Source: Protostelium mycophagum
Lineage: Eukaryota; Evosea; Variosea; Protosteliida; Protosteliaceae
Length of the DNA: 41,167 nt
NCBI GenBank assembly: GCA_002081555.1
Contig: MZNV01002608.1
Location: forward strand, 1-41,167
Direction of reading: 5' to 3'
Numbering within the stretch: position 1 is the stretch's first letter; the number at the start of each line of letters is the position of its first letter. This document shows, in pieces, positions 31,626-41,167 of the stretch. Below the pieces are notes generated by a model. The model had not been told where the DNA came from. It did not search any database and was given only the letters and a program-made list of their open reading frames with translations. The position numbers and the translations under genes are program-made.

Positions 31626-32428
31626 TTATTCTTGGTCAAAAAATGTGTCTATGTTATTGTCCTGTGTAAAGTTCTTAATCATTGCAGTAGCATCTTCTAA
31701 TTTTCGATCTTTTGCACAAAGCAGTGCTTCCCACAAATCGATGATTTTTTCGTTCTTGAAGATCTCTAATATGCATTGACAAGCTTCTTCGTTCCATTTC
31801 TGCGGGAGAAGTGAGGTGGTTTGAACTGTTCTTAAGACCAAAAGTTGCACTTCTGTCCGAGATCTGATACTTGTCTCATGGTTGGTGTTCTTTAAGTTGT
31901 CTTTCAGTTCTTTGATCCTTTGCAAAAAGGTTTCTTTGTGATGTTCTTTCTTAAATATACAATAACCCCTGGCTATCCAGTGCAGATTACCCAAAGGTGG
32001 AGATCTGTGTACAGTGTGTAAGTGATCAAGTAGCATTGTATTAAAAGACCTCACATAGGCTCAGGTTTTGTCTCATATCGAACAGAGTATTGACCATCCT
32101 TTTGGAAATTGTTCAAATTCTCAGAGGCATGCTTGAGCGCAGCGTCCCAGTCTACCAGCATTATTTCACCTACATATGGCATAATGAGCTCTGGGTTCAT
32201 CTGCTTCCTGAATCCGTTCTTCTCCTTCACAATGTACAACTTAATATGTATGTTGGGTTCTTTGAACTCGATATCAAAGCAGTATTTATCCTCGGTGCGC
32301 AAGGTGTACTCGTAATTGATTGAGTCACAAGAAGCAGTTTTTGGATTCTGTAACTCTTCGAGGAGAGAGAATATCTTCATCTTCGATATATCTTCTATTC
32401 TAATATGTGTACACTTTTTCTTCTTCAT
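31626..32428 (-). CDS. Unknown 250-aa protein, two exons
   Basis: Exons 32428-32055 and 32004-31626 (50-nt intron). The N-terminus MKKKKCTHIRIEDISKMK is basic. The first half has alternating strands (YCFDIEFKEPNIHIKLYIVKE) and NPELIMPYVGEIMLVDWD. The second half is helical with LLVLRTVQTTSLLPQKWNEEACQ, an Armadillo-like look. The open frame extends upstream of the Met to an acceptor-like tttttag at 32514, so a first exon may be missing. No family recognised. It forms a same-strand series with 30691-31310 and 32525-32925. Confidence 0.5.
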
Positions 32429-32524
32429 AAAATCAAATATGTTCAGATTTGTAACGTCTTCCTTATTGATACGATAATTTCTGGCTCTGAGTGGGTCAAT
32501 CTCTTGCTAAAAAAGCATGTATAA

Positions 32525-32925
32525 TCACCCGCACTTGCATTCGCACGCTTCTTCTTTGCTTCCAAATCTATATTGTTTGGCTACTTGAGTAACACTCTTG
32601 TTGACGGCGGAATGCTGAACGTTGGTGCAGGAAGAGAGATACAGGTGCGACACGGTTGCTGCTTTGAGGTCTTTGTATATTTCCAGTAATTCTACCTCTG
32701 TGGAAATAACATTATTGTAGTATTTCATGTATTTAGCCAAGCAAAGACGCAGCTGGTAGAATGTTAGAGTTGCAAAATGTGGTAATAATTCCTCACATTT
32801 GCCTCATTCGCAACCTTCGCCACCTTCTTAGTTTTCTCAATTCCTAGCATCTTCTGGTTCTGCTTGGCTTGATTAATAAATAAATATGAATGTTTCTGCA
32901 CAAGGTCAGTTGTAGAAGTCGACAT
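32525..32925 (-). CDS. Small Lys-rich protein with Cys-x-Cys-x-Cys tail, two exons
   Basis: Exons 32925-32797 and 32752-32525 (44-nt intron), 118 aa. The helical N-terminal half (QAKQNQKMLGIEKTKKVAKVANEAN) is followed by KYMKYYNNVISTEVELLEIYKDLKAA, and the chain ends EEACECKCG. The Cys cluster could bind metal or be a membrane-lipid or redox site. It is divergent from the membrane-protein gene at 32983, with only 57 nt between the two start codons, so a bidirectional promoter is likely. No family recognised. Confidence 0.55.
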
Positions 32926-32982
32926 GCCGAAATTACGATATCATTCACACAATGACCCAAACAGAACGAAGCGCTCATAAGA
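32926..32982. promoter_or_regulatory. Very short divergent intergenic (57 nt)
   Basis: Lies between the starts of 32525-32925 (minus) and 32983-33426 (plus). It probably holds promoters or 5' leaders of both. No clear motif. Confidence 0.4.
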
Positions 32983-33426
32983 ATGACTGGGTCCAGTCAC
33001 CTCCTCTTACTAAAATTTGTATGCTTGATAGTGATTGCTGCCGTTGCCACAGAGCCCGTCGCAGAGCCCAACATCAATCCGGTTGACTGCGACTGCACCA
33101 GAGCGTATCACGATTGGATAAGAGATCGAAATTTGGAAACAATTTATACGAAGTATTGTAAGGAGTGCCATAGAGGCTTCTGTAAGATTCTGGACAGTTG
33201 TGCCTACACCTCCCACGGAGAAGAGCTCTTTAGTTGTTCACCTACTGCGGAGGACTTCTGCAGCTCAACCTCTCTAGCACTAGTAGAGCAAGCGGAAACT
33301 AACAGGAACTTCCCGGTTTCAACTCCCCTCTTTGTCAGAGCATTAATAGGAATAGTTGGCCTGCTTTCCCTCATTGCTCTTTATGGATATAAGAAGAAAA
33401 GGACAGGATACATCTCTATTGCTTAA
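32983..33426 (+). CDS. Cys-rich type I membrane protein
   Basis: 147 aa, single exon. Signal peptide LLLLKFVCLIVIAAVATE, then an extracellular part with about ten cysteines: DCDCTRAYHDWIRDR, CKECHRGFCKILDSCAY, FSCSPTAEDFC. Near residue 115 a transmembrane helix (ALIGIVGLLSLIALYGY) is followed by a short KKKRTGYISIA tail. The positive-inside tail fits type I topology. The spacing of the cysteines does not match a family I know. It might be a surface receptor or adhesion protein; function unknown. Confidence 0.8.
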   Translation: MTGSSHLLLLKFVCLIVIAAVATEPVAEPNINPVDCDCTRAYHDWIRDRNLETIYTKYCKECHRGFCKILDSCAYTSHGEELFSCSPTAEDFCSSTSLALVEQAETNRNFPVSTPLFVRALIGIVGLLSLIALYGYKKKRTGYISIA

Positions 33427-33496
33427 AATAAATTCTCTTTATGATGTTTCCTGCTCTTGAAATCTATATATCCTTGTGGACAGTATAGGCTCTGTA

Positions 33497-33592
33497 CTTT
33501 TTTGTTCCCAGCAATACTCCTTGCGGTCGCTAGGAACACAGCCTCTTTGTTCCCGATTGTGGGCGAATTATTAAATTTTATGTTGCCTTTGC
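33497..33592. repeat. ~95-bp repeat cassette, copy 2
   Basis: Partner of 28005-28112. It sits just before the recently duplicated exon block (33628 onward). Confidence 0.85.
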
Positions 33593-33693
33593 ACAAAGAT
33601 TGCCAGTGATAACACCACCTAAACCCTAGCACAAAAATATAGAAGTCTAGAGAAGATTCTATAAAGAACATATTATTAACTATTTCAATTTAT

Positions 33694-34310
33694 TCAGATA
33701 GCTATCATAGCAACTACTACTAAAGTAATAATACCGATAAATATCTTAGGCGCGTCATTAGGATATTGCACTGCAGGTGAATTTCCACAAACAGTCTGCC
33801 CAGAGAATCCGGAAACTCCGCTTGTACAAGAGGCAGTCTGTGCAAGGTTGCATCCTCTTCCATACTTTATATCGATATACAATGGATTACCTAAGTGGAT
33901 CAGAAAATATAAATAATTACAACATTACCATTGCAATTGGAGTTTCCATAACTCAAATCTACTAAATCACCAGAGGTTGGGGTTTGAGGAAAAGAATTTG
34001 ACTCGTACGCTTTAAGCCAGGTGACTTGATTAAACTGTGTGCAAGCGTTGATTGAGATAGATTGAGTGGTAGATGCCCCTCCACTGCAATCGCTTGAGGC
34101 ATAAGTGCTGATAACGTACTGGCCTCCAGAGGTTTGTACTTGAGCAGACGTCTGAGAGGGGGTTTTGACGCATTTGGCAAAGGGAAAGGCCTCGACTTCA
34201 TATAATCCAGTGGCACAGCTAGAGGTATTGTAGTATGATAGAATTCCGAATCCACTGGCGACCGAGAAGAGGGAGATTGTTGCAATGGTAAGAAGAAGAG
34301 GGTGGGCCAT
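33694..34310 (-). CDS. Secreted/membrane-anchored Cys-rich protein, two exons
   Basis: Exons 34310-33929 and 33890-33694, intron 38 nt, 192 aa. Signal peptide MAHPLLLTIATISLFSVASG, then YYNTSSCATGLYEVEAFPFAKC, CSGGASTTQSISINAC and YGNSNCNG. The second exon adds KYGRGCNLAQTASCTSG and ends in the hydrophobic helix KIFIGIITLVVVAMIAI with no tail, as in GPI-anchored or C-tail anchored proteins. The layout of a repeated YY.s..C....P...C core followed by CSG occurs in secreted proteins of several amoebae and slime moulds. The last exon is copied at 30195-30404. Intact. Confidence 0.8.
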
Positions 34311-34605
34311 CTTGGAAACCAAAAGAATAAAAATCCTCAAAGAGAATCTCTGCACTGACACGGTATTCGGGATTATTGCCGCGTAATTGCGGTAAGTTAC
34401 CGATCGATCTTGTGCAAAGGTTTAACAAATATTCTAACACGTGGATATTTGACTGAATTCTGCTATTCGTGAATCGCGATTTCTAAGAAGATAAATTTTG
34501 CGATTTCAGGAACAACAAAAAATATTTACAATCTCAATAGTATAATAATATAGTATAAACACTATATTTCAATTATGTATATCCCGATTCTTGTGAAGTC
34601 TTGAA

Positions 34606-36251
34606 TTAAGTATATCGTCTCCTCTTTGTAAATGTAGCGATGCGCAAGAACTCTTCAGGTAGGCTACCTTCCTTTTTCTCTATGTGAGCTTTGAGCCATT
34701 CTACAATACTATAATGTCAAAGTCAGCCAACGTTGAGTAAAATGAAGATGAGCGCTTGCATCTCAAAACTATTTTGATTGAGCCCAACAACATAATATTA
34801 AAAATATGATTGTCAATTTTCACCTGTTCTGGTTGCATCTCAAGGCTTTCTGTAAGAGTTTGGAAGATCGTACAGGATCATAGGGAGATTCCTGAAACAA
34901 ACGTAAATATTCAGTTTAAGCAAAATACCTCACATGATATACATATAGAAAAAGCTCGCACGCCAAGCTGCACGATGCTACACGTTTCATGATTATTTCC
35001 TCAATTTTCATTCCGTTGTGACTGAGTTTCTTGGCGCAAGTGCGAATAAATTTTTGCAACTCATCTCGATTGCCGATCTCCAAAACCTTTGTAAAGATGG
35101 CTCTTATTACTTCTCGGTCATTGACATTTGTGTGTTGAAGTATTACTTTCCAGAAATTTATATTTATGTTGAGGGAAAGTTGCTGGAAAACCTGCATACC
35201 AAACACGTACTCCCCATCCAGAACTTCTAATAGTGTTTGATTATTGTTTGATCTCAAAGCCTCTTGTAAAATCCGCTCTTTGCAAGGGATATCAATCCAC
35301 TCTGATATGTATACACCCTTATTAATCTCCTTCAGGATCTTGGACACCTTATATCCAGCTCTTATCATCCCATACAGTAGTGCAAATCCGTTTTTTGAAA
35401 GATTTAACCTCAAGTAAGAGATTATTCCGAACCTTTCCACATTTTTCAATAGAGGCGATTCCTCGCTGTAGATTACGTCCTCTCCAATGTGCTTGGTCAC
35501 GTAAGCCCAAAGTTGTGGTGATCCCCAATCGTCCATGATCTTCATAATGCGTCTCGCTAACTTGGATAATCTTTCTTCTTTGATATATACGAGTGCCTTA
35601 CACAAGGTTTTCAGTATGTGATTCGTTTGTGGCTATAATAATCATTCTCTTGTACACAGCCTTTTACTCACCGCTTGTGCGTGAAAAGAATTGAACATCA
35701 AAACTATTTGATCGTCGTCAATTCTATACGAGTTCAGCCACAAAATCACCATAGCCAACATATCCCGCTCTACCATCTCCACTATTAACCCAAAATCTTT
35801 CTGCAGAGTTTTGTGCTTGTGAGTGTACGTGGTTGCGCCCTTTGGCCTGCCCAAAAGATTTTGCACTTGAGGCAGCTGAAGAATTCTCCAAAAAACCTCT
35901 GGCTCTACGCGATCTCTGACACACTTGAATAACGTGCTCTCTAAGTGAGATTCTGGATCAAGCCGATTAAGTAGATATTCCAATGTTTCGTTTGACTTGA
36001 TGCATATTATTGAATTGATGTCTCTTTCCAAAGTCTTAAAGATCAGATCGTATTGTTTCTTCCACTCTCGACAAATCTTTCTCAGTGATTTCGAATGACG
36101 AATATTCTTCGAGTAGATACCACCCCAAGTCCTGTATTAATTAACAAAAATTCAAAAGTGTCTTGTTCAACCTGGACTCTTTTTGCTCTTTGTCTAACAT
36201 CCATCTAATGACGCTCTGAATTGACGCCACGTGGACAATCTCAGAGATCAT
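34606..36251 (-). CDS. F-box-like N-terminus plus all-helical repeat protein, five exons
   Basis: Exons 36251-36172, 36131-35672, 35596-34934, 34891-34824 and 34708-34606 give 457 aa. The start MISEIVHVASIQSVIRWML and SLRKICREWKKQYDLIF (about residues 35-70) resemble the end of an F-box (L..I.R.W...). The rest is helices with LEYLLNRLDPESHLES, EVFWRILQLPQVQNLL, LLEVLDGEYVFGMQVFQQL and NFWKVILQHTNVNDREV, similar in spacing to degenerate ankyrin/HEAT repeats. Such F-box/repeat proteins recruit substrates to SCF ubiquitin ligases. The match is weak, so the role is inferred. The last intron is long for this window (115 nt). Confidence 0.7.
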
Positions 36252-36364
36252 TTGTGCGTATTGCTTTTATCACCTGGGCTCCACTTATTTTTTGGATCTG
36301 CGATTAAAATTTGTCAATTTTTGTTTATTTTTTGACCATAAATTGTATACCTGATTATTTGCAG

Positions 36365-37918
36365 GATTCTTTTGCTCGTTTCTCCGTCTGCTGCAAGAAT
36401 ACACACAGCCAGACGGAAGGTAGCTGTCTATAATTCACTCACGGAGAACACGGGAGGCAGGTGGCACTGCGAAAGCGCCGGCAATTGGGGACAAGCTGCA
36501 CAACGTCCTGGTGTCTATTTTTATTGGGTTGATCAGGCACTGTATCAAGTAGTGTACATTGGACAGAGTTCGAATAACATTGCGGCCCGTTTGACTGATC
36601 ACCACCAAAAGGGGGTAAGTGTCAATTCCGTATCATGTCCTTACATTATCAGAAATTCTGCAACGGAGGACCTGGTGTCAGATCAGGCGCTTGTGACTAC
36701 TGTGCATACTTTACCGGTATTGCTGGAGAAGAAGACGCTGTTGACCCTTGCATTTTTGAGGCATTAATGCTTTCAGCAATCTGTTCTGACATCAACGTTG
36801 ATTTTGGAATTTGGCAGGGAGAAGCTTGTGATAACATGAATGGTAAGTGAGATGGACTCACAATAAAAGCTGACATGCTTTAGTGTATGATATAAATTTG
36901 TTGGCTGCTGCGCTACTCCAGGGTGCTGGAGCACTTGGCGGTTTACCAGCACCTAGTAGACTAGCTTCGCTCACTCTTAGACTAGGTTTGCTCTTTCTGT
37001 TTAATGTCATCCTAACGCATCCCTTCTCTGATGAAGCCCAGATGGTAATAATCCAACTTTGAAGCGTCAGGACAGACCTATAGCGGATAACACCTGCGAT
37101 TATTTGAACGTTGCAAACATCAAACCCTTGCTGCCTCAATATAAGGTCTACCGGGACGTGGATGACTACATCATTTCCACTAAGATTCAAATGTGGACAT
37201 TGGGCTCGGACTTTGGATTCAACCGGTCAAGAATTGAATGCATTTTCAACGCAACCACCAACCTTGTGACGGGATGTCAGCTGGTGGCTGTCTACCAGGG
37301 ACAGGTCATAGACGCTGCCTCGTTCGAATTTACACACACACAATGGGAAATTCGTCTATATTTGGCTGGTCTGCCGCAGACATTCAGCGTACAGAGAGTA
37401 ATGCGACACATGCTGATGCCGCATTTGGGCAGCAGATCACATCATTGGCGAATATATTGATCAATGGTGTGACAAACAACAACATACAATGTATATCTAA
37501 TCCCACATTTAATACAAGCACTTCAAGGACTACTAGTTCCCCTCAAGTAGATGCCACGCGGTGAGAGCCAAATTCTTATAATAAGCACTCATTCTAACTT
37601 AGAACGGGCTGTGGTGCTGGGCTGCACCCTTGTGGAGACGCTTGTTATTACGCTACCGAATATTGCTGCATCAATGGGGCTTTAGTTCAAGAACAGGACT
37701 GCCCTGATGCTTGCAACGGGGAATGCACTGGGTCTTCATGCTGTGCCACTCCATCTGGCGTACAGTGTTACAACAGCTCGGAGTACGTTTGTACTGTAGA
37801 CAAGACGAATTATAACAATTATGTGTGTCAGTCTGATTACAACTCTTGTAACGGACAGTGCTTTGACAGCGCACATTACACCTGTACTAACGGCCAACTC
37901 TCTGGATACATAAACTAG
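36365..37918 (+). CDS. GIY-YIG endonuclease-domain protein with Cys-rich C-terminus
   Basis: Exons 36365-36614, 36653-36842, 36884-36985, 37042-37560 and 37603-37918. An earlier exon with the start codon is missing; the frame opens on ILLLVSPSAARIH, the rear of a probable signal peptide. The GIY-YIG domain has PGVYFYW, VVYIGQSSNNIAARLTDHH and FEALMLSAICSD, so the two tyrosines, Arg and Glu are all present. A middle domain has DNTCDYLNVANIKP, DDYIISTKIQMWTLG and ATTNLVTGCQL. The end has CGAGLHPCGDACYY..CC..NGEC, CYNSSEYVC and CNGQCFDSAHYTC..NGQL, a repeat seen in secreted protist proteins. An apparent one-base frame change falls in a CA repeat near 37336. If exported, it would be an extracellular nuclease. 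Confidence 0.75.
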
Positions 37919-38922
37919 TTCAGTATTATAAAAATCAGTCTTGAGACTTTATTAATTGAACTCAAGCTTTAAATTTATGTATTTTACAGTTATATTTATA
38001 CACCAATCGTATCCTGTGCGCAAAATTGCCTCTACCAGCCAATCAAAAAGTTCTATTAGTTGCGTTAATATTCAATTGAAGTTCACGGTTTATTTACATT
38101 TATTAGAGATGTGGCTGATCTATACTGCATATAGGCAGAGCAAGTTAGACAGAGTTTTAGTGAATGGATCATGACTTGGCTCATGATCCTTGATGATTGT
38201 TGCTTTCGTCTGTGGACGTGTGTACTTACATCACCTCACTGTAAGGCATTTGTCACGGCACCGTAGAATATGATCTATCACCATCTGTGACTGTGGCCAG
38301 CAAGGGGTGTGTCATCTGTTTGATTGTGTTTGTGCAACGATGAAAAGGATGAAACTAATCACTCATCACGTGTCATTGTGTCACAATCCAAAGTTGTGAC
38401 AAGAAACTTGGGATATACAAATGGATCATGATACATATCGTAACTCCTCTTGTGATCTATATCGCAAACCCTCCGCTTGTCTGGTGTAAGTCTGACGTTT
38501 TCATAGTGCCCTCTGAGTATTTTGTTCAAATTCCTTGGGTTCGTAATCCATACCATGATCCGGATCATGATCCGATGTGTCAATTGTCATGACAATTGAA
38601 CCTCACTACAACCCAACAACAGACATAGGAGATAAGAGGTCGTGACAAGTCTTCAACAGAGGATGGATGTGCTGCCTATCCGCCATTATTTCACCACCCA
38701 CAAATTATCACAAGCACACGCTGAGAAGATGACAAAGTGACATCCCGCTGTTTACAGCCTGAAAAAAACTGCTCTGGGTGCGCAAGAGGCATTGATGCAA
38801 AGTCAATTTTATTTATGGCTGTAATGTAAACTTACTAAAGGACATCATACGCAAAAAAATCGTAAAAAAAGTCATACAGACAAAGTGGTCCAGGCCGACC
38901 AATTCTCAGCTTTTTTGCAGTA
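37919..38922. other. Intergenic with several perfect palindromes
   Basis: No gene supported. Perfect or near-perfect dyads: ggatcatga..tcatgatcc at about 38167-38190, catgatccggatcatg at 38554-38569 (16 bp) and caattgtcatgacaattg at 38581-38598 (18 bp). Confidence 0.6.
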
Positions 38923-39417
38923 ATGTACCACGTATGTCCTGAAAAACTGGATCAATGGTTTCGGCCCAAAGAAATACCATTCGATAGATCTCAACGTGTT
39001 GTACAAAGTTTACAGGACAAACTTCGCACGAGTATCTTTGACTGGCTAGAAAATCGATTTGCGCTTTACAGTGTTTTTGACATGCGTATTTGTTTTTCCG
39101 CACTACAACGAGGCAAATCTGACATAGATATGTGGTCTATACAGATAGATCGCAAACAGTGCTATTTAATATGCTATTTGGAACATTCACAACAAACGCT
39201 TTGTAAAGAAATCAATGTCGCAAAAAAAACGTCAATTTTGACATTAGGACTTAGCCGTCAGAGCAAAGGTGGTCCAGACCGACCAATGCTCAGTTTGTTC
39301 GCAATAATGTACATAAATGAATGGTTTGCATGGCAAAAAAATCCCTTTATGGCTGTATACGCTGCAAATAATTGTTGTAAGCGTTCAAATACACTAAACA
39401 CATCAAAGAGTGGGTGA
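38923..39417 (+). other. Long frame of doubtful coding status next to the satellite
   Basis: Open for 164 codons (MYHVCPEKLDQWFRP.., SQQTLCKEINVAKK) but with no recognisable domain. It overlaps a diverged repeat: gtggtccaggccgaccaat near 38886 and ggtggtccagaccgaccaat near 39269. The frame may be chance in repetitive DNA. Confidence 0.3.
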
Positions 39418-39429
39418 AAGTGAGTACAA

Positions 39430-41167
39430 GCTAAAAAGTAAGCATATACCACACTTTTGTATATCCGATAATAGTTATTGGGAATAATACATCACTGTGT
39501 TATGGACATGCACACTGCAAAGAATTATTTTGATGGTGTAAATGCACTAAACACACATCAAAGAGTGTGTTAAAGTGAGTACAATGATGTGTGTGTTTTA
39601 AACTTTTAAACCATCAAACCAATGGTAAGAACTGAGAACACACTAATGAATATAATGAATCTGAGAAAGCTGCACTTATTTCACTATATTTGATGTTTTT
39701 CTACATCCGATAATGGTTATCGGGAACACTTTACTTCTGTTTGATGGACATAAACATTGCAAATACATATTGCAACAGTTTAAACATACTTAAAACATTT
39801 CAAAGGACACAACAAACTGGTTAAGAAGAATATATCTGTTTTATGTAATTGTAAGTATTACCAATAACAATTATTGTATCTACAAAGTGGAGTATATTTT
39901 CATTTGTACATAACTTTACCACACTCTTTGATAGTTAATATAAATATCAGTTGACAAGTCAAGCATATATTGCACCTTTCTACAGCCAATAACAATTATT
40001 AGGACGATGAATCACATTTGTACGTCTACACATTGTGCACAATTATTGTAACTATTTAAACACTCAAACAGCGTCAAAGGTTAAGCTAGCAGAAGTTAAA
40101 ATACTTGTACAGCTGATAACGGTTATTGGAAAACAAAGAACTGTTTTATACACCCATGGATTGAATACAACAGTTATTGGACACAAATGACTATTTTTAA
40201 TGTAATGTACACAAATCTTAACTAAAAACAAAATGAACAGTGGTTTGAGCACTCTGGGAACACAACAAAGAGTGTAATGAAACTGATGGAGGGGCAAAGA
40301 TAAGAATGTATGGTGTTTTTGTAGAACCAATAATGGTTATCGGAAACACTAAACTCTCCCTTGGTGGACATAAACATCCAAACACGTATTACAATGGTTT
40401 AAACATACTGAGAACACACTAATGAATATAATGAAACTGAGAAAGCTGATCAAATAAGAATGTCTGGTGTTTTTGTACAGCCGATAACCATTATCGGGAA
40501 CACTATATTTCTATTTGATGGACATAAACATTGCAAACACATCTTGCAATAGTTTAAACATACTGAAAACACACTAATCAATATAATGAAACTGAGAAAG
40601 CTGATCAGTTATTTATTTGATCACTATATTTGGTGTTTTTGTACAGCCGATAATAGTTATCGGGAATACTATACCTGATGAATAGACATGCAGACACATA
40701 TTGCAATGTTTGTTTAAACATGCTTACAACATTTTAAAGAACAGGACAACAAACTGGAGCAAGAAGAATATAGTATATTATGGTATTTTTGTACATCTGA
40801 TAGTAGTCATCAGAAATACTGTACCACAGACTGTACACAAAAGTTTGGATTGTTTAGACACACTAAAAACAAAATAAAGAGTGCAGTGAATTCGAGTAGA
40901 AGCTAAAAAGTAGGTATGTACCGTACTTTTGTACAGCCAATAACCGTTACCGGGATAACAAATGATTATATTCTACACCTACCTGGGAATACTATACCTG
41001 ATGAATAGACATGCAGACACATATTGCAATGTTTGTTTAAACATGCTTACAACATTTTAAAGAACAGGACAACAAACTGGAGCAAGAAGAATATAGTATA
41101 TTATGGTATTTTTGTACATCTGATAGTAGTCATCAGAAATACTGTACCACAGACTGTACACAAAAGT
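39430..41167. repeat. Diverged satellite array built around an 18-bp dyad
   Basis: At least eleven units, each with (t)n gtac-a-(g/t) followed by a dyad of the form ccgataa..ttatcggg. Dyads start near 39465, 39707, 39861, 39986, 40113, 40327, 40481, 40647, 40797, 40937 and 41120. Spacing ranges from about 125 to 240 bp, most often near 150. The best dyads are 40481-40498 and 40647-40664. The segments between share gaacactat.t..gatggacataaacattgcaaacac and taaacatactgaaaacacactaat. The array continues past the right edge. Confidence 0.9.
40662..41167. repeat. Identical 183-bp direct repeats 323 bp apart
   Basis: 40662-40844 and 40985-41167 read the same base for base by eye, although neighbouring satellite units are diverged. 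Recent duplication, gene conversion or an assembly collapse at the window edge. Confidence 0.9.

Noticed and set aside
39430-41167. CRISPR-like array
   Set aside because: Repeats are degenerate, spacing is irregular and the genome is eukaryotic in structure; it is a satellite.

Overview
The window looks like nuclear DNA of an AT-rich, single-celled or simple eukaryote. Genes lie on both strands and are cut by very short GT..AG introns, mostly 38-55 nt. I derived the introns by hand from frame continuity, and in most genes the exon lengths sum to a multiple of three with one open frame. Short runs of TTTTAGGG/TTTAGGG telomere-type repeat, a crinkler-like nuclease-kinase, and several small cysteine-rich secreted proteins fit an amoeboid or fungus-like protist. 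The sequence alone does not fix the lineage.

Region by region. 1-365: LINE reverse-transcriptase fragment. About 366-6975: an island of giant-virus-like genes (GYRW-motif basic proteins, an Ulp1/adenain-like peptidase relative, three zinc-ribbon HNH-like paralogues, Cys/His-rich proteins), treated here as a fossil. 7060-7954: complete three-exon papain-family peptidase. 8331-11968: Ser/Thr kinase gene between ~455-bp inverted repeats. 11256-12808: two tiny two-exon paralogues that simple ORF calling would miss. 13255-13839: RING/TRAF-like zinc protein. 13840-17047: AT-rich, gene-poor. 17048-18292: RPA1-like gene. 18925-20966: eight-exon secreted, probably GPI-anchored protein. 21289-22008 and 22135-22658: two small unknown proteins.

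22942-26116 holds a chimeric relic (crinkler-kinase piece joined to SNF2/PHD pieces) followed by a complete 499-aa crinkler-like REase-kinase gene with telomere-like repeat just downstream. 27149-27835 is a Cys-rich gene. 28180-29583 is the most striking gene: an RNase H1-type RNA:DNA-hybrid-binding domain fused in frame to a caspase-like (C14) peptidase. 29765-33426 carries small unknown genes and a type I membrane protein. 33694-34310 is a secreted/membrane protein whose last exon has a nearly identical copy 3.4 kb away. 34606-36251 is an all-helical F-box-like protein. 36365-37918 is a GIY-YIG nuclease with a Cys-rich C-terminus. The right end (about 38.1-41.17 kb) is palindrome-rich, ending in a diverged satellite array built around an 18-bp dyad.

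As a whole, the middle of the window is rich in proteins that handle or sense nucleic acid (RPA-like, REase-kinase, hybrid-binding caspase, GIY-YIG nuclease). This suggests, but does not prove, a locus involved in genome defence or conflict. No rRNA, convincing tRNA or CRISPR array was seen.
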